Shown: positions 1 through 12,601 of the stretch, piece by piece | Layout: the number at the start of each line of letters is the position of its first letter | How positions within the stretch are numbered: position 1 is the stretch's first letter | Assembly: GCF_030463565.1 (NCBI RefSeq) | Contig: NC_134649.1 | Coordinates: 1,188,001 to 1,252,000, forward strand | Origin: Pelecanus crispus | Taxonomy: Eukaryota > Chordata > Aves > Pelecaniformes > Pelecanidae | DNA: 64,000 nucleotides | Direction: 5' to 3' | Made by a program: the position numbers and the translations under genes | Notes under the pieces: model-generated | The model's input: the letters and a program-made list of their open reading frames with translations, nothing else | Database searches by the model: none | Told to the model about the DNA's origin: nothing

Positions 1-3000
1 GTAAATGTGTTTGTGATCTCAGCTGTAACATTGAAAGGGAGAAAAGTGCTGTGAAGAAAGCTTCCTGCAGGCCTAAAGCTTAAATGCTTTATTGTGGCCC
101 TTCACAGCATGAGGAATGAAAATTATTGTAATTGTAGATTTTTGAGCTGGATGTACATCGAAGAGCAGTAGGTAGACTTGGAAGTTATCCATATTGGCAT
201 TTTTCACAAAGCAGAGGGCGAGGAGGAGACTGAATTTCTTGTCAAAATCTAGGAGAGCTAGGAAAACCAAAATGTCAAGCTAGAAGTTTGAGTATACCCC
301 TTGAAATGGAGGGACTGATGTATTTATGCAGGCATGAGAAAGGAGATCGGCGTCGCGGCACCTATGAGTTGAGAGCTGTAGGTACTTACGGTGTTCTGCA
401 TCTCAATGTTGGCTTTTTTAAAAGCAAATACAGGAGAGTCTCGGATGTCAGATTAAACTGCGGAGCTGCTTAAGGAAGGCAGATTCTTTTTTTTCCTCCT
501 CCTTCTGCTGATGAGATTTGTGTTTTCTGGTCTGTTCTGAAGATGCTAGTTAGCCCGCTGTTCTGACATCAACGGGAAGACTTCACCGGTAGTTGTATCC
601 ATGATCCGCAGATTGAGAACCTCTTGCTTCTGCAAATACCCTGCATGTGAAAAACACTTGGAAGGAGCGGGCGGCTGAATTCTGACTTCCAGGAGCTTTT
701 CCTCACGTGAAGCTCCTGACGGCACGGGGAGGCCAGAAGACGTGCCCGTCCAGAGCCCAGCTTGGCATTCAGGGGTGTTAGCAGAGCACGTTCCGGTATT
801 TTCAGCTAAAGGGCTGTTCTCCTGCAAATGCCACCTTTGGGATGAGGAGTAGGCGCGGGCGTTTCGCTGCGGCGGTGGCAGCGTGTGGGAGAGAATGGTT
901 TGTAGATGCAGGGAGGCCTCGTGCATGTCTGCAGTAAGCTGGGAAGGAGCAAGAGCCTGCTAGGTTGTTGGGAAAACAGAAGAACCCTTTCTGCAAGACT
1001 GAGATTTGTGTTGTCTTTTAAAAAAAATAAAATAATTCTTGCTAACTGTGGACATCTTACCTAGAAAGACCTCGCACAATAATCGTGTGTTTTCCAGTAG
1101 CACTAGCGAGCACTATGACGCATGAGGGTGATAGTAACTTCTGATTGTTAGCCCTGATGATAAAGATATTTTCTCTTTCTTTTAAATAAAAGTACTGAAT
1201 GTATCAAAATGGGCACTTCCGTGAGAACCCTTCTAAACGTTTTTCCTTCTTGATTCGTAGAAGCATTTTACCAATTGAAACTCATTTCTGACCCAGTTTT
1301 GTGTTCTTAGGCTTTAATGTGAATACTTGTTTCAGCTCTACAGAGAGCACAGGAGCCTACAGATTGGATGATAATGAAATCTTAAAACATGAGCAGTTCT
1401 TCCTAGTCAGCCTAGCAAAGTAATAGTAAATTTATAGTTGCATCTTGTTCGATCAGTCTGGATGTGTTAGATGAAATGCGACAGTAGCCGTGCTGGTTGA
1501 AGAGGCTGTTGCTGTACCTGCTCATCTCCCCATCTTGGTGGTGAAATGGTGTGTCTGAATCCTCCCTCGTCTGCTTCGAGCACAATCGGGTGGTTTGTCG
1601 TCAGCCACCCGACAAACTGTGTAACTGCCCTGACCCTGCCAGAAGTGTGTTTTGGGAATGAGCAAAAGAACTGCTCTGCACCCTCACCAAAAAAAAAAAA
1701 AAAAAAATTGAGATGCGGGGACATCCAATTTCTGTTTGCAGAGTCAGTGTCTGTTTAGAGCCCATCTGGTTAAAAGTTTCATTAATGTTGAGTTATGTGC
1801 CTGTAGGGTAAAAAGAGGCAAATAAAGCCAGAACTGAACAGGATTCAAGAGGGTCAGAGTTAATGGTACGATGTGCCACTGACCGTATTTATCATTAGAA
1901 TATGCAGAAAGGGGTTTTGAAGAGCGGAGTGCATTTACGATGGAGGGTACTTCTAAACCTGTAGCCCGTGAACTGGTCGTTCCTGAGCTGCTCGCAGGGA
2001 AGAAGGCGTCCAGGGTTGTGTTACCGGTGATCCAGCCTGCTCCTTCCCAGCCCAGCCAGGGGACTGGATGAAAACCGGCGTGTGCGTACCATACAGCATG
2101 CACATGGTGACCGTGACAGCTCTCTTCTGTCCCGTACGCGCAGGAAACGGTGGCAAGAACTGGATGTGTGCTGCACCCTGGAGTGCCTTGTGCAGCTTGT
2201 CTCTCTGAAAAGGTGAGGGACTGCAGCTTTCAAGAAGGAAACATCTGTGTTCAGATATCCTGTGTTAAGTACGTTCAAATTCCCACAACGTAACCGCACA
2301 ATAAGACCTTGCCATTGAGGAAAAAAAAAAACAGACTGAAGAACAATCTCTTCCTACTTAAAAACCACAAAGTGAACATTTTTTCTTGCTGTTGCACAGA
2401 CCTGGCGTTCTTCTGTCCCACAAGTCGGATGGAGAAACAATGTCGGTGTTCTCTCTTCCTGGCTTCATTGAACTAGAAATACCAGACGGTGTCCTTCCTG
2501 CAGGAAAAGGAGTACTAATGACACTTGCTTTCATTTGTGTCAGAAGCTTAAGTTGCAGAGGTGACGTCTCTTGTGACAGCTAATTTCCTGCTCTGAGTCG
2601 AAATGCAATGTCATGGAGACTAAAGAATCCCTTGCAGGACGGTTTTACCTGCTTACTTCTTGAGCCCTTAGGCTGAAGTGGTCCGTTTGTATCGAGCCAG
2701 CGTGTTTTGGTGTCTGCATCTGGAATTGAAGGCTCTGAAGGAGTTCTCTGTGCCAGCCTTGCAACAGGATGCAAGGGCGTCCATAGCTTGAGTTGGCAGT
2801 GGCTGGCAGTATGGGCAGGAACGTAAGTTTTGGTGCCAGTTGTTTGCCGAAGTCACCAGCCGTTCCGCAGAACCCTGGGCATGCTTGGACACGGCTTGCA
2901 TGCAGCTGCCCTTGCATGAGTGCTCTTCAGGGAGGTCCTCCGGAATCTTTGCTTTATGGCCTTAAATAATCAGAGCTCTGATCCTCTTTTGTACGAGAGT

Positions 3001-3144
3001 GAATTTTCTTCTCACATCAGTATCTGCCTTTGAATTTCTTTCTAGGTTGACACTGGGTTCATTCTATGTTGTAATTGATGACGTATTTTACAGAAATGGC
3101 ACTTTGGTGGTGGTCTAACATGTTTATCTGCAACTTTCTTTCAG
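1..3144 (+). other. MORF4L1: MORF4L1 intron 1 (3' part)
   Basis: This intronic sequence runs up to exon 2. It has an A-run near 1689-1707 and nothing else recognisable. The short open frames here lack codon bias or familiar motifs. Exon 1 and the promoter are outside the window. Confidence 0.85.
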
Positions 3145-3191
3145 GTGAACGAGTGCTTTGTTTTCATGGACCTCTCCTTTATGAAGCAAAG
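3145..3191 (+). CDS. MORF4L1: MORF4L1 exon 2 (chromodomain start)
   Basis: This 47-nt exon encodes residues 14-29 ([16 protein letters not shown]). It needs one base from the upstream exon 1 to complete Gly14, so the intron before it is phase 1. The acceptor is TTCTTTCAG and the donor AAG|GTATGT. It carries Tyr26 of the methyl-lysine cage. Confidence 0.95.
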
Positions 3192-6100
3192 GTATGTGTG
3201 GTTGCTTATGGCTGCAGTTGGTTCTGACTGTTCCCCAAGAAAATACGGAATTGTGTCAGTTTACCTGCTCTGCCTCACTAGATAGGATTAAGGACTGCAA
3301 CTAAAATGAAGGAAAACCTGATAATGTGTGAAATGAATTAGTTTTAAATCCTGGAGCTCTATATTATAGAAAAATTTTATTAAAAACAATGACACTCTGC
3401 AGCTATTCCAGTAACCTGCTAAAGGCCGGGTGGTCTTATGTGTTGAACATCTGATACACCTGTGTCCCCAGAACACTGGAAAGCATTTGTGCTGTAGGAC
3501 TTGGTGCTGGTGCTAATGCATGAACTAGTAAGCTGCAGTTTGAGCTTCCTCAGAGGTGTAGGTGGCTTGAGTACGATCAGTGGTCTTCAAATGGGACAAC
3601 GCTGCGGAAGGTAATGCTGGATTAAAGTGACAAAGGAAGTGGCATTCTCAGTTCTGGCTTTTTAACCCCCAAAACCACGCGTTGCGAATTTGTGACTTGG
3701 AGGAGTGTCCCTGCTGCTTCAGTTGCAGGCCTCTGCTGCAAGGCTTTCAATGGCATGCTCTTCTTGTGGGCCTTGAGCAGATGCCCCTGCCATGCCATCT
3801 GTTTTACTGAAGGTGTAGCTCCTAATTCGGCTGCCTTCCTCTGAAATTGAAACAAAGGGCCTTTGTAGCTCTGTGGATTAGAAGACTCGCAGAAATTCCT
3901 GGAGCACCTTAAACGGAGATTTAAATGCATTAGGTTTTAGTGCCAGTAAATGTTAACTGCTGGGACAGCTGCAGAGAGGTGGTCGTAAGGAGGCAGCTCG
4001 AACTACTTGACATCTCTCCTCATGCTATCAGGAAATAGTCATTCTAATGTTAAAATAACGTCCAGAGCGTTGACAGGGGACGTGCTTGTCGAAAACGCTT
4101 TTGCTTTAGTGATTCTACTCTGTTCTCTCCCTTGCTCTAGAACCGGAGGACACGTTCCTTGTGAATGTATGCTCAGAGTGTTGTCTTCTGCCAGCGCCTG
4201 CCCAGGTGCTAGTACAGAGAGGGGAGCAATCAAGGCTTCTGTTCTTGTGGAAACAGACTTCTGTTAGCTGCAATCTTTAACTCTTTGGTCAATTAAACAG
4301 CCTAGAGCCGCTACAGTGGTGTGCTTCTCCGTGCTGTGCCCCTCTTCTCCTTTACGCAAGGGTGGAATGAGTATTGCAGGAGCTGGCTCTGCCAGCTTGG
4401 TGCGCTAGAAGGGATTTCCCAGTCGGCAAGGTAGCTTTGGGCTGGGTATTATTGAGAGTCTGGATCCTTCTGGGCTCCTGCAATGGCAGAAGGAACGGGG
4501 TTTAATTTTACAAAGATACTTTGTAGGTAGTAATGAATAATAACCGTAGCTTTCCTCCTGTTCCTCTGATCTATTTTTCTTCTGTGATTCTCAATACGTA
4601 AGTTATTTTGTTCCTGATGACCATATCCTTGGCTTCCCATGGCAAGATGATGAGAGAAGCACTTGTTTGTGTTAAGAGTAGTATGAAAAATTATGACAAA
4701 CGGTAACAGTTTGTACCTCTCTGTGCAATGCAGAGTTCAATGAGATTCACTTAAGACACTTCTAGCCTCCGGCAGGAAGGGCAAATATTTTGGTACAGAA
4801 ATATATTTGAATCTTCTTTACTTCATGCTGAGCTCTTACATGCTTCAGAACAAGTAGACGCTTCTTAAGGACACGGTCTGTATTTGGCTGGCTTTAACTC
4901 CAGGACTGCCAAAATGAGCCGCTGGTGCAGTAGTATATCAAAGATTAGGATGTCCTTACTCCTAGTTGCAGGCCTAGGTGAGACTGAGTTTAAGTTCAAT
5001 ACGTGGCATTTTGGAGATTAGTACTGCAATATGATGTTCCTCTCTGTGTTGACAATTAATTTTTTTTTTTAATTGGAGAGGGTACAGGAAGGAGTCACCA
5101 CACAGGTGTTGAGAAAATGCTGTACAGAAGTCTCTGCCCCCTCAAATACTTAGAGGTAACTCAATTAGCATGGAAAGGAAATGGCAATTACAACTTTCAT
5201 GAGTCATTTTTTACTTCAATGGAAAAAAATCCTTAAAAAGGGACTAAAAGCTAGAGCCAAGGAGGGTGAATCTTCCATGTTTTACGACACCCTCATTATT
5301 TCATGATGAAGTGGTACAGTGGCGTCTGTGTCTCGGTGTATCCAGGACAAGACTTGACACCTTTCTGGATGAAGTGCCTTATCCAAGCTGAAGCTGGCGG
5401 ATTTAATTTGGTATAGCTAAAAAGTTCAGGGACATGAGGTGGGTTGCGTAGTTTCTGTTCTGGGCTGTGCTTTTGCAGGAAGAGGCATGTCTCTGGCTGT
5501 GTTTTTCTTTTCTATAGATGTGGTAGCTTGAGCTCGTACGTGCCAGACCGCCGGGGCAGGAGGAGGTTGTGTTGCTGTCGGGCAGCGTGCAGGGTTGATC
5601 GGCTCACCTGGACGTACCCCTCTGGATGAGCCGAGGCAGGGTCTTGCAGGCTGCGAGTAGGGCTGTGCTAAACCGCAAGGCAGAACAGTTTGCGAGGGAC
5701 GCTTCTGAATCCGAGCGATCCTGCGGAGCGGTTGGAGCAACCTTGTTGTGTAGTGTTCCCTCTTTTAATGCTCCCGCCTTAATGTCGGTGCGTGAGGAAG
5801 CCACTGTGTTCCCAGGCCAGTCTGTTGATGGAAATAACCGTCTATTTACTTCATCTCTACATTCTTAACCGAGAAAAAGCCCTTACTGCACCTCTCTCTG
5901 CTGAACACAGTGCGCGCTCTGTGGCTGTAGAGATCCATATTCTTTATTTTACTTTTGTAAGACTCCTGTACTTCAGCCAGCTTACCTGTCTGTGAGGTGG
6001 GGGCCTGCATGTGAACAAGCTCTCCAGCGAATGGCTTTCGGCTCACCTGGTGGAGTGACTGCTTGTTTACTCTTCTGGTCATCCTCAGGGCTTTCTGGTC

Positions 6101-9100
6101 CTTCTGAACGAAGGTGTCCCTTTGGGTAGCTGAGCAGAGTCGCTTGTTTGCCTAGCCCTTCCAAATCCCCTCAGTAGGCAGCGACTTGTGTTAGAGAACG
6201 TACTTTCTGCTGTGAAATAGCTGCCGGTATTTCAATCGCTTGCATGGAAATCTCTGCATGTTTAAACTCTGAAAGCTAAAAAAGCAAAAGCCATTCGGAT
6301 CTCTTTGTTCTCGTTGGTACTGACTGCGCTTTCTTCTCTGTTCCAGTGTGTAAAGGTTGCCATAAAGGACAAGCAAGTGAAATACTTTATCCATTACAGT
6401 GGTTGGAATAAAAAGTAAGTATTGCATAAAATGAAAGCAGTATTTCATTTTCCTTTACGGGAAAATGCAGGCTTTGACAGTTTGAATGCGAGCTTGATGG
6501 ACTAGCACTACCGTGTCCGTGTCGTTAGGAGATTGTTTCTGAAATTGATTTTTAAACGATTTTTATACATAAGCCAATGATTAATAGTAACGCAAAGAAA
6601 ACATTGCCTCACTAACCATTTCCTTCAGCGCTTTGGTTGCATAGACAGGCTAGCTTAGGGTGTCACTAGACTAATGGGAACGCTTTATACTGTTCTGTTT
6701 GTTCAAGTTTGAAAATAGTTACTGTAATTCCTCCCTGGCAGAAATATCTAGCACAAAAACTTCCTTGTTGTGTGTTGGTAGGAGAGGCAACCCCCACTGA
6801 GGTGGAGCAAAACGCTCTACTCAAATACACAGTGTACTTTACTTTTATACCGCTTTCGGCGGCCAAGTTTGGCAGCAAAGGTTTGGAGAAGCATGCCTTA
6901 GCGAAGGCTGCGTCCAGAATGGGAAAGACTGTCTATTTTAGTCCTTTATAGGAGCAGGCTTAGCCTGTATTTCAGTTCTTGCCTCTCATGCTAAGGTAAA
7001 GTTAGTTTTCCCTTCTGCAAAAAGGGTAGGATTCTAGGTGAGAGATTTCTGAAGAATAAAGACATCTCCATGAAATAAATGTTCAGCCTATTAAAGGTGA
7101 ATGCTTTCATGAGATGATCGCATTTATGTACTTGTCTGTCTGGTCTTTCATTTGAAATCTGTTCTGTCACTAGGTTTTGAATTCAGGAAAAGGGCAGGTT
7201 TTTTTCTTAGCGATTAAAAGCTTCAGCTCTTCGGACTCCAGAAGTCTTTCAGAGAGCGCTTTTTCCTGTTCTGTTTGGGTTTGTTTCATTTCAGTGCTGC
7301 AGACTCTAGAGTGGAGATTCTTAGTCGCTAGTATCATGATCTCACTGATGTGACTAAAAGCTGAACTTCATGGTTTAATATGTAAATTTTTAACATGCGC
7401 CCGCACACCCTCCCTGCCAAATGGACAGATAAATGTTTTATTGTAAACACCGACAGTTACAGGGAGCGTAATTGGTTCTTATGGTGGCTGCTGTATATTA
7501 AGGAAGCAGCATAAATTTGATACTTCCTCTCCTTGTTTATCTCTGAAGGTGCCATAAGTGATGTCGTGACTCCTGCTTTTCTTGCTTGCGCTGTTTTGGT
7601 TTTTTTTTTTTTTGCCTTCAAGCTTCCAATTAACTACATTAAAAGTGGCGTTGCTGCAAGATCTAGACAACTGGGGCAATGTGACTCCTTAATTTTGGTT
7701 TCTGTAATTACGGTCCTTTGTTACTTGTTAATTGCTCAACTTCTTAATTTTTTTTTTTGCAAATATCAACAGTTAGGATACCAAAAAAGCTTTTTCATCG
7801 TACAGTACAATGTGCCGCACAGTTATATAGCACTTCTTTTGAAGGTCTCTTGCAGCGGTACAGGCAGGAGTAAGACAAGTGGCTTAAATATCTGACCAAA
7901 GCGCTATCCTAAAAACATAGTCTTAGAATGTGTACAGCTGGACACGTGTTTCTCTAACTTTTGGATGCGAAGCTTGCCGCGTCTTAACACTCTTGAAGAC
8001 CTTGTACTCCTGTAGTAGTATTGGTTTTGACGCCTTGATGTTGTAAGGCTGGCAGCTATTGCCATGAAATGAAAACGGCGCAGAACTCTATATAAAGAGC
8101 TGTAACTTGCATACTTTAGAATACCTTGGCCACTTTTAATGTGTTTTATTTGAAATAAATTGTCAGATTGCTCAGATAATCCACTCTTTGTCAAAGTGGA
8201 ATTCTTGCTCGTAATGGCAATTTCCCCAACACCTGTTCTCTTAAATCGTTCACTTCAGATTCTTCAAATATTCATGCCATCTTGGTTTCCTTCACAGACA
8301 GAAATCAGAGCTCTTCTTCTTACAGTAAGATCTTATTGCTGAATTTGTTAACCTATAAAATGTTGGAATAGATAAAGGAAACTTGCTTCATAATATAGTT
8401 ATGGCTACAGGTGTCCCATAATTTAGTAAGCGTAGAATTTTTTTTTTTTTTTCTCTCTCCTGAGATGCTTCTTTTAAATTAAAGACAGTCCCCTCCCTCC
8501 TAAATTGCCCATCCTTCAAGTTTGGGAAACTCTTTGGAAATGACTGAGGGTTACACTTCCCTAGAAAAATCATTACAGCTTCAGTCAGTGGGGAATGCGT
8601 TTTGATAATTTACACTTTCAGTTGTGCCAGTCCATGACTCGACACAAAAGCAGAGTTCAGTCTCAAATTCTGTGAAGCTTAATTGACTATTGCATGTAGA
8701 ATGCAATTATGTAATGTTTTTGAATGATCGTTCGATTTTAAATTTTTTTCAGCTGGGATGAATGGGTTCCAGAAAGCAGAGTGCTCAAATACGTGGATAC
8801 CAATTTGCAGAAACAAAAAGAACTTCAAAAGGCCAATCAGTAAGTATTTTTGTTAGAGGTCCTTGTCAGTAAATAATGTTTTATAGAGCTTCAATCCAAC
8901 AACTATATATAAAGGGAAGTTAGTGAGTTTAAAAAAAAAAAAAAAAAGCCTTCAAGAGATGTTCATATGTTCATTTATTCTTGAGGTGCTTTGGCTGAGA
9001 TGTTCTGATCTTTGTCCTTTAGCAGTTTAGAAGGAGCAAGCTGCTACTGAGCTTTAAAATGGTGACTTGAGGTTTTAAGGAAGAGCAGGTTGATGAAACG

Positions 9101-12100
9101 GAGAGGCAGCCTGACTAACTGCCAGTACATCCTGTACTGTAGAAATTAGGTGGCTAAAAATGACCCTTGTGCAGTATCCTTAAAATATGTTGTTAAGCGG
9201 TAAGGGTCTTCTCGGACAGCTTCAGGATGCCTACAGCTACTTTTTTATGAATGCTAAGCTTGTATTTCTTGAACAGAAATGCTTTTATTGAGAAGTTGTT
9301 TTATATTTTTCAGACACAGTGTGCTGCTGCCAAGTGATTCAGAGTAACAAGGATGGTGGGAGGGGGAGGAAATGGGTGTTCATACTGCTAAGTGTTGTAT
9401 GAAGAAGCCTCAATCTTCTTGAGGCTGAGTTGAATTTTTTCCTGCTCGTGACACATACTGATTTGCAAAGCTATTTGCTCGACATTCTCTAAATGTTTTG
9501 CAAAATCTGTTACCCTTGAGGGAAAACAAGCTTCTTTTTCCATTAAAGTCTTATTTACAAATTTACCTATTCTTTTAAAGGGAACAATATGCAGAGGGGA
9601 AGATGAGAGGTGCTGCTCCGGGAAAGAAGACTTCTGGTCTGCAGCAGAAAAATGTTGAAGTGTAAGAAGCTTTTTATTTAAAAAAACCCAACCAACCAAA
9701 CAAAAAAAACCCCAACAAACCCAACGCCCAAAACAAACCACCCCCAAAAACCTCCCAAACTTTTGCTTGTCAGTTTTACTATTGATCTTTAAATAGTACT
9801 TTTTCTTAGAATGGTTCTGCAGGCTAAACTACATTACTTCTGACACAACCCATACAAAAGTTGTGTTTCACTCTTGCAGTATCTAAAAGGCCTTTGAAGT
9901 ATTTTATTAAAACTGCCTTCTTAGATTGTGCAGTGTTTCATACTGAACCAAGGTACTGAGTAGACGCTAACACTCTCTACTTTTTTGCACTCTATTCCTC
10001 TTAAGCTGGTGAATTGACACTCAAAAAGTGGTGAGTCCTTGTAAGACTCGTGTATCTCGTTGAAATCGGTTTCTATACAGAGTTTTACAGTTCTTCCAAG
10101 CTGTGCAAGCACTTGTGAATGAAATCCTCGAAATGCCTTGCCTTCTTACTGTACAATTGTTAAAACTGCATTTAAGGAGTCTTTGTTTTGCTGTTTTTGA
10201 CAAAACTAAACCCATATGCTATTAAAAATGGTTTTGCATCTTAAGAGACCAGAAGCAAGCTCAGACATTTATTAGAAAAAAGAATTTCAGGATGTACCTG
10301 TCAGATTTCTTTCATTCCATCCTTTTTGTTATTCAGAATAGGCTTGTATGGTGTTATGTTTAGATTCTCATACAATCAGCTCTACCGCTTTGCTCGTGTG
10401 CCATGAAACTCTTCTGTTTGGGGTAGTACTTAATTCTGAAGATGGTCATTACTAATGTGATGTTTTGAACTCCTAACTTCATTTATGATTCTAGTCTTCA
10501 TGAGGAAGCTGCTGAAATGACATCAATTCCCAAGAAGAGCATTTGGCAGCAGCCTCAGATTTCATGTCTCATTTATGGGCAACTTTATGTTAGGAAATAC
10601 GTATCATTGATTTGAGAAGTGCAGCGGTAGTGGGTATGGGTTTTGGTTTTTTCTTTTCTTTTTTTTTTTTTTTTTTTTTTTTCTCTAGATCCTGAATGCA
10701 GATTTCACTTTGGGATTAGTCAAAGCCTAGCCAAGGCTGTAAATTTGCTCTTGGTCTCTGGAATGGGGAGTCCGATGGATCTGGCCATCGTGCTGCATGC
10801 GTACTCCCCTGTGGTCTGTTGCTGTAGATTCTGAGGTGCTTTAACACCACCGGTTTGGCGTGCTCCGTCAGCTCAGGACGGACCTCTGACAGGGACCTAG
10901 TCACCTGTTGGTCTTCATTTGGGGGTGAAAAATACCCCAAACCAAGCCTGTTTAGACAGTTCCTAATGTATGTCATTAGAATTAAAATCTAATTAAAACA
11001 AATCTAAATTATGACCATTACTAATTCGGCTGCTTAAGGGGTTGTTGCACCTGAGTTGTCTTGCATTTTAGTTAGTGGGAGTAGAATTAATTGCACGTGT
11101 AACTTTGACACGGGTAGCGGTGACTCAGTGGTAAATGTCTACGATTTGCATTATAGAGAACATCCCAAGAGTAACTTCAGGCCTGGGTTCCCCATACTGT
11201 CGGCTTTAGTCATCTTGGGAGTTCAGGCTGGTTGCAGTGGGATGAGTTGTTCTCTCTGGCTGAGTAAATGCTAAATGGTAACCTGTGCTTGAAATCAAAG
11301 TTGGCTTGATCCTGTCAACCACACCTAATAATGTCGCGTCCAGGGGAGACCCACACAGCAAACATGACTTCATCGTGAGCCTCTGTGTAACTCTAAAGCC
11401 TGAAAGCATGTTACCAGGTCTGTCTTTACTCTCTGGTTGAAACCAGTTGGGGCAAGGGAGGGGCTTTGCTTTTTGCTGTCATCGCTGTCCTAGGCATGGG
11501 TGGTTGTTTCCAGCATAGCAAAACAGACAATAAGCTAATTCTCTGAAACTTCTGTTTCATGTTGATTGGAAAAATTAATTCCTTGATGGTGGATTTTCAG
11601 AGTTGTAAAGGGGAAGGAGGAAAACTATTATCATTAGAACAGCAGTCTTGCATTATGAAAGTTATTTATAACAGGGTCCCATATGCTTGTTGCACTGATC
11701 TTGCTCCTAGTCTCTAGCCATTACCAGCATCCAATGCACCCTTCTAAATTAGACCTGTGCTTCTTTCAACAAAGTCTCCCTATTTTTCTTCCCTGTTTGG
11801 AGGCTGAGGGAGGGGAAATACTTTGACTTACCCTAGCAGCGATGCAGGGTTCTGATACTAATTTATTATTGACCAAACTACGGCTTCTCAGATCCTGCTT
11901 ACAGCTAAAGGCAAGATGGCTTCTGAAAAACCTCAAAATACAGTTCCAAAATAAAACTTCTGGATTGTTCTCTTGTTGTAACTGTAAGGTCGTTGCAGAT
12001 ACATAAAGTACTGATGGTGGGGAGGGGGAGAAACTGATCACACAGCTATTCTAAAAGGGTAACGCTGTCAACCTATTTGGGCCTCAAAATTTACCTTTTG

Positions 12101-12566
12101 TAGCATTCTTGGAGGATTGAACAGAGGGAAAGGTAACTTACATTTTGAAACTTACTCTTCAGATAGCCAAACAATAATGGAAAGGAAATCACAATCTAAG
12201 CACAACTTATCCTCCAGGAATGTTCAGTAAGACTGTAATATGCTGCTAAAAAGGTAAATTTTTGAATCTTAAATAGATTCTCTTTAAGGCTAAACACTAG
12301 GTCTGACATTCTTTCCTTAACTCAACCCCCATTGTGCCTAGATTTTTCAGACGAGATGGAGCGCATACAGTTTGCTGTTTGGAGACCCCTACAATATCGA
12401 CGCGGTGAGTTAAGGATGGATTGTCAAACCAGGATTTTCATCCTGAAATCCAAATCTCCTTGCTTTCATAGATTTCTTTTAGAGACTCTTAAAGTCCTCA
12501 GTTGTAATAATGTAAACTTTGGTAGCAGTTCAGTTAACAATTATAAGTACTGCAGTATATAATTTT

Positions 12567-12601
<35 letters not shown>

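Noticed and set aside
5303..5392. C/D-box snoRNA candidate (ATGATGA ... CTGA) in MORF4L1 intron 2
   Set aside because: There is no terminal stem next to the boxes and no clear internal box pair. Such motif pairs are frequent by chance.
10499..10609. Possible cassette exon in MORF4L1 intron 5 after ATTCTAG, open in the right phase after exon 5
   Set aside because: No good donor follows before the stop, the only GT candidate breaks the frame, and the peptide has no counterpart in human MORF4L1.
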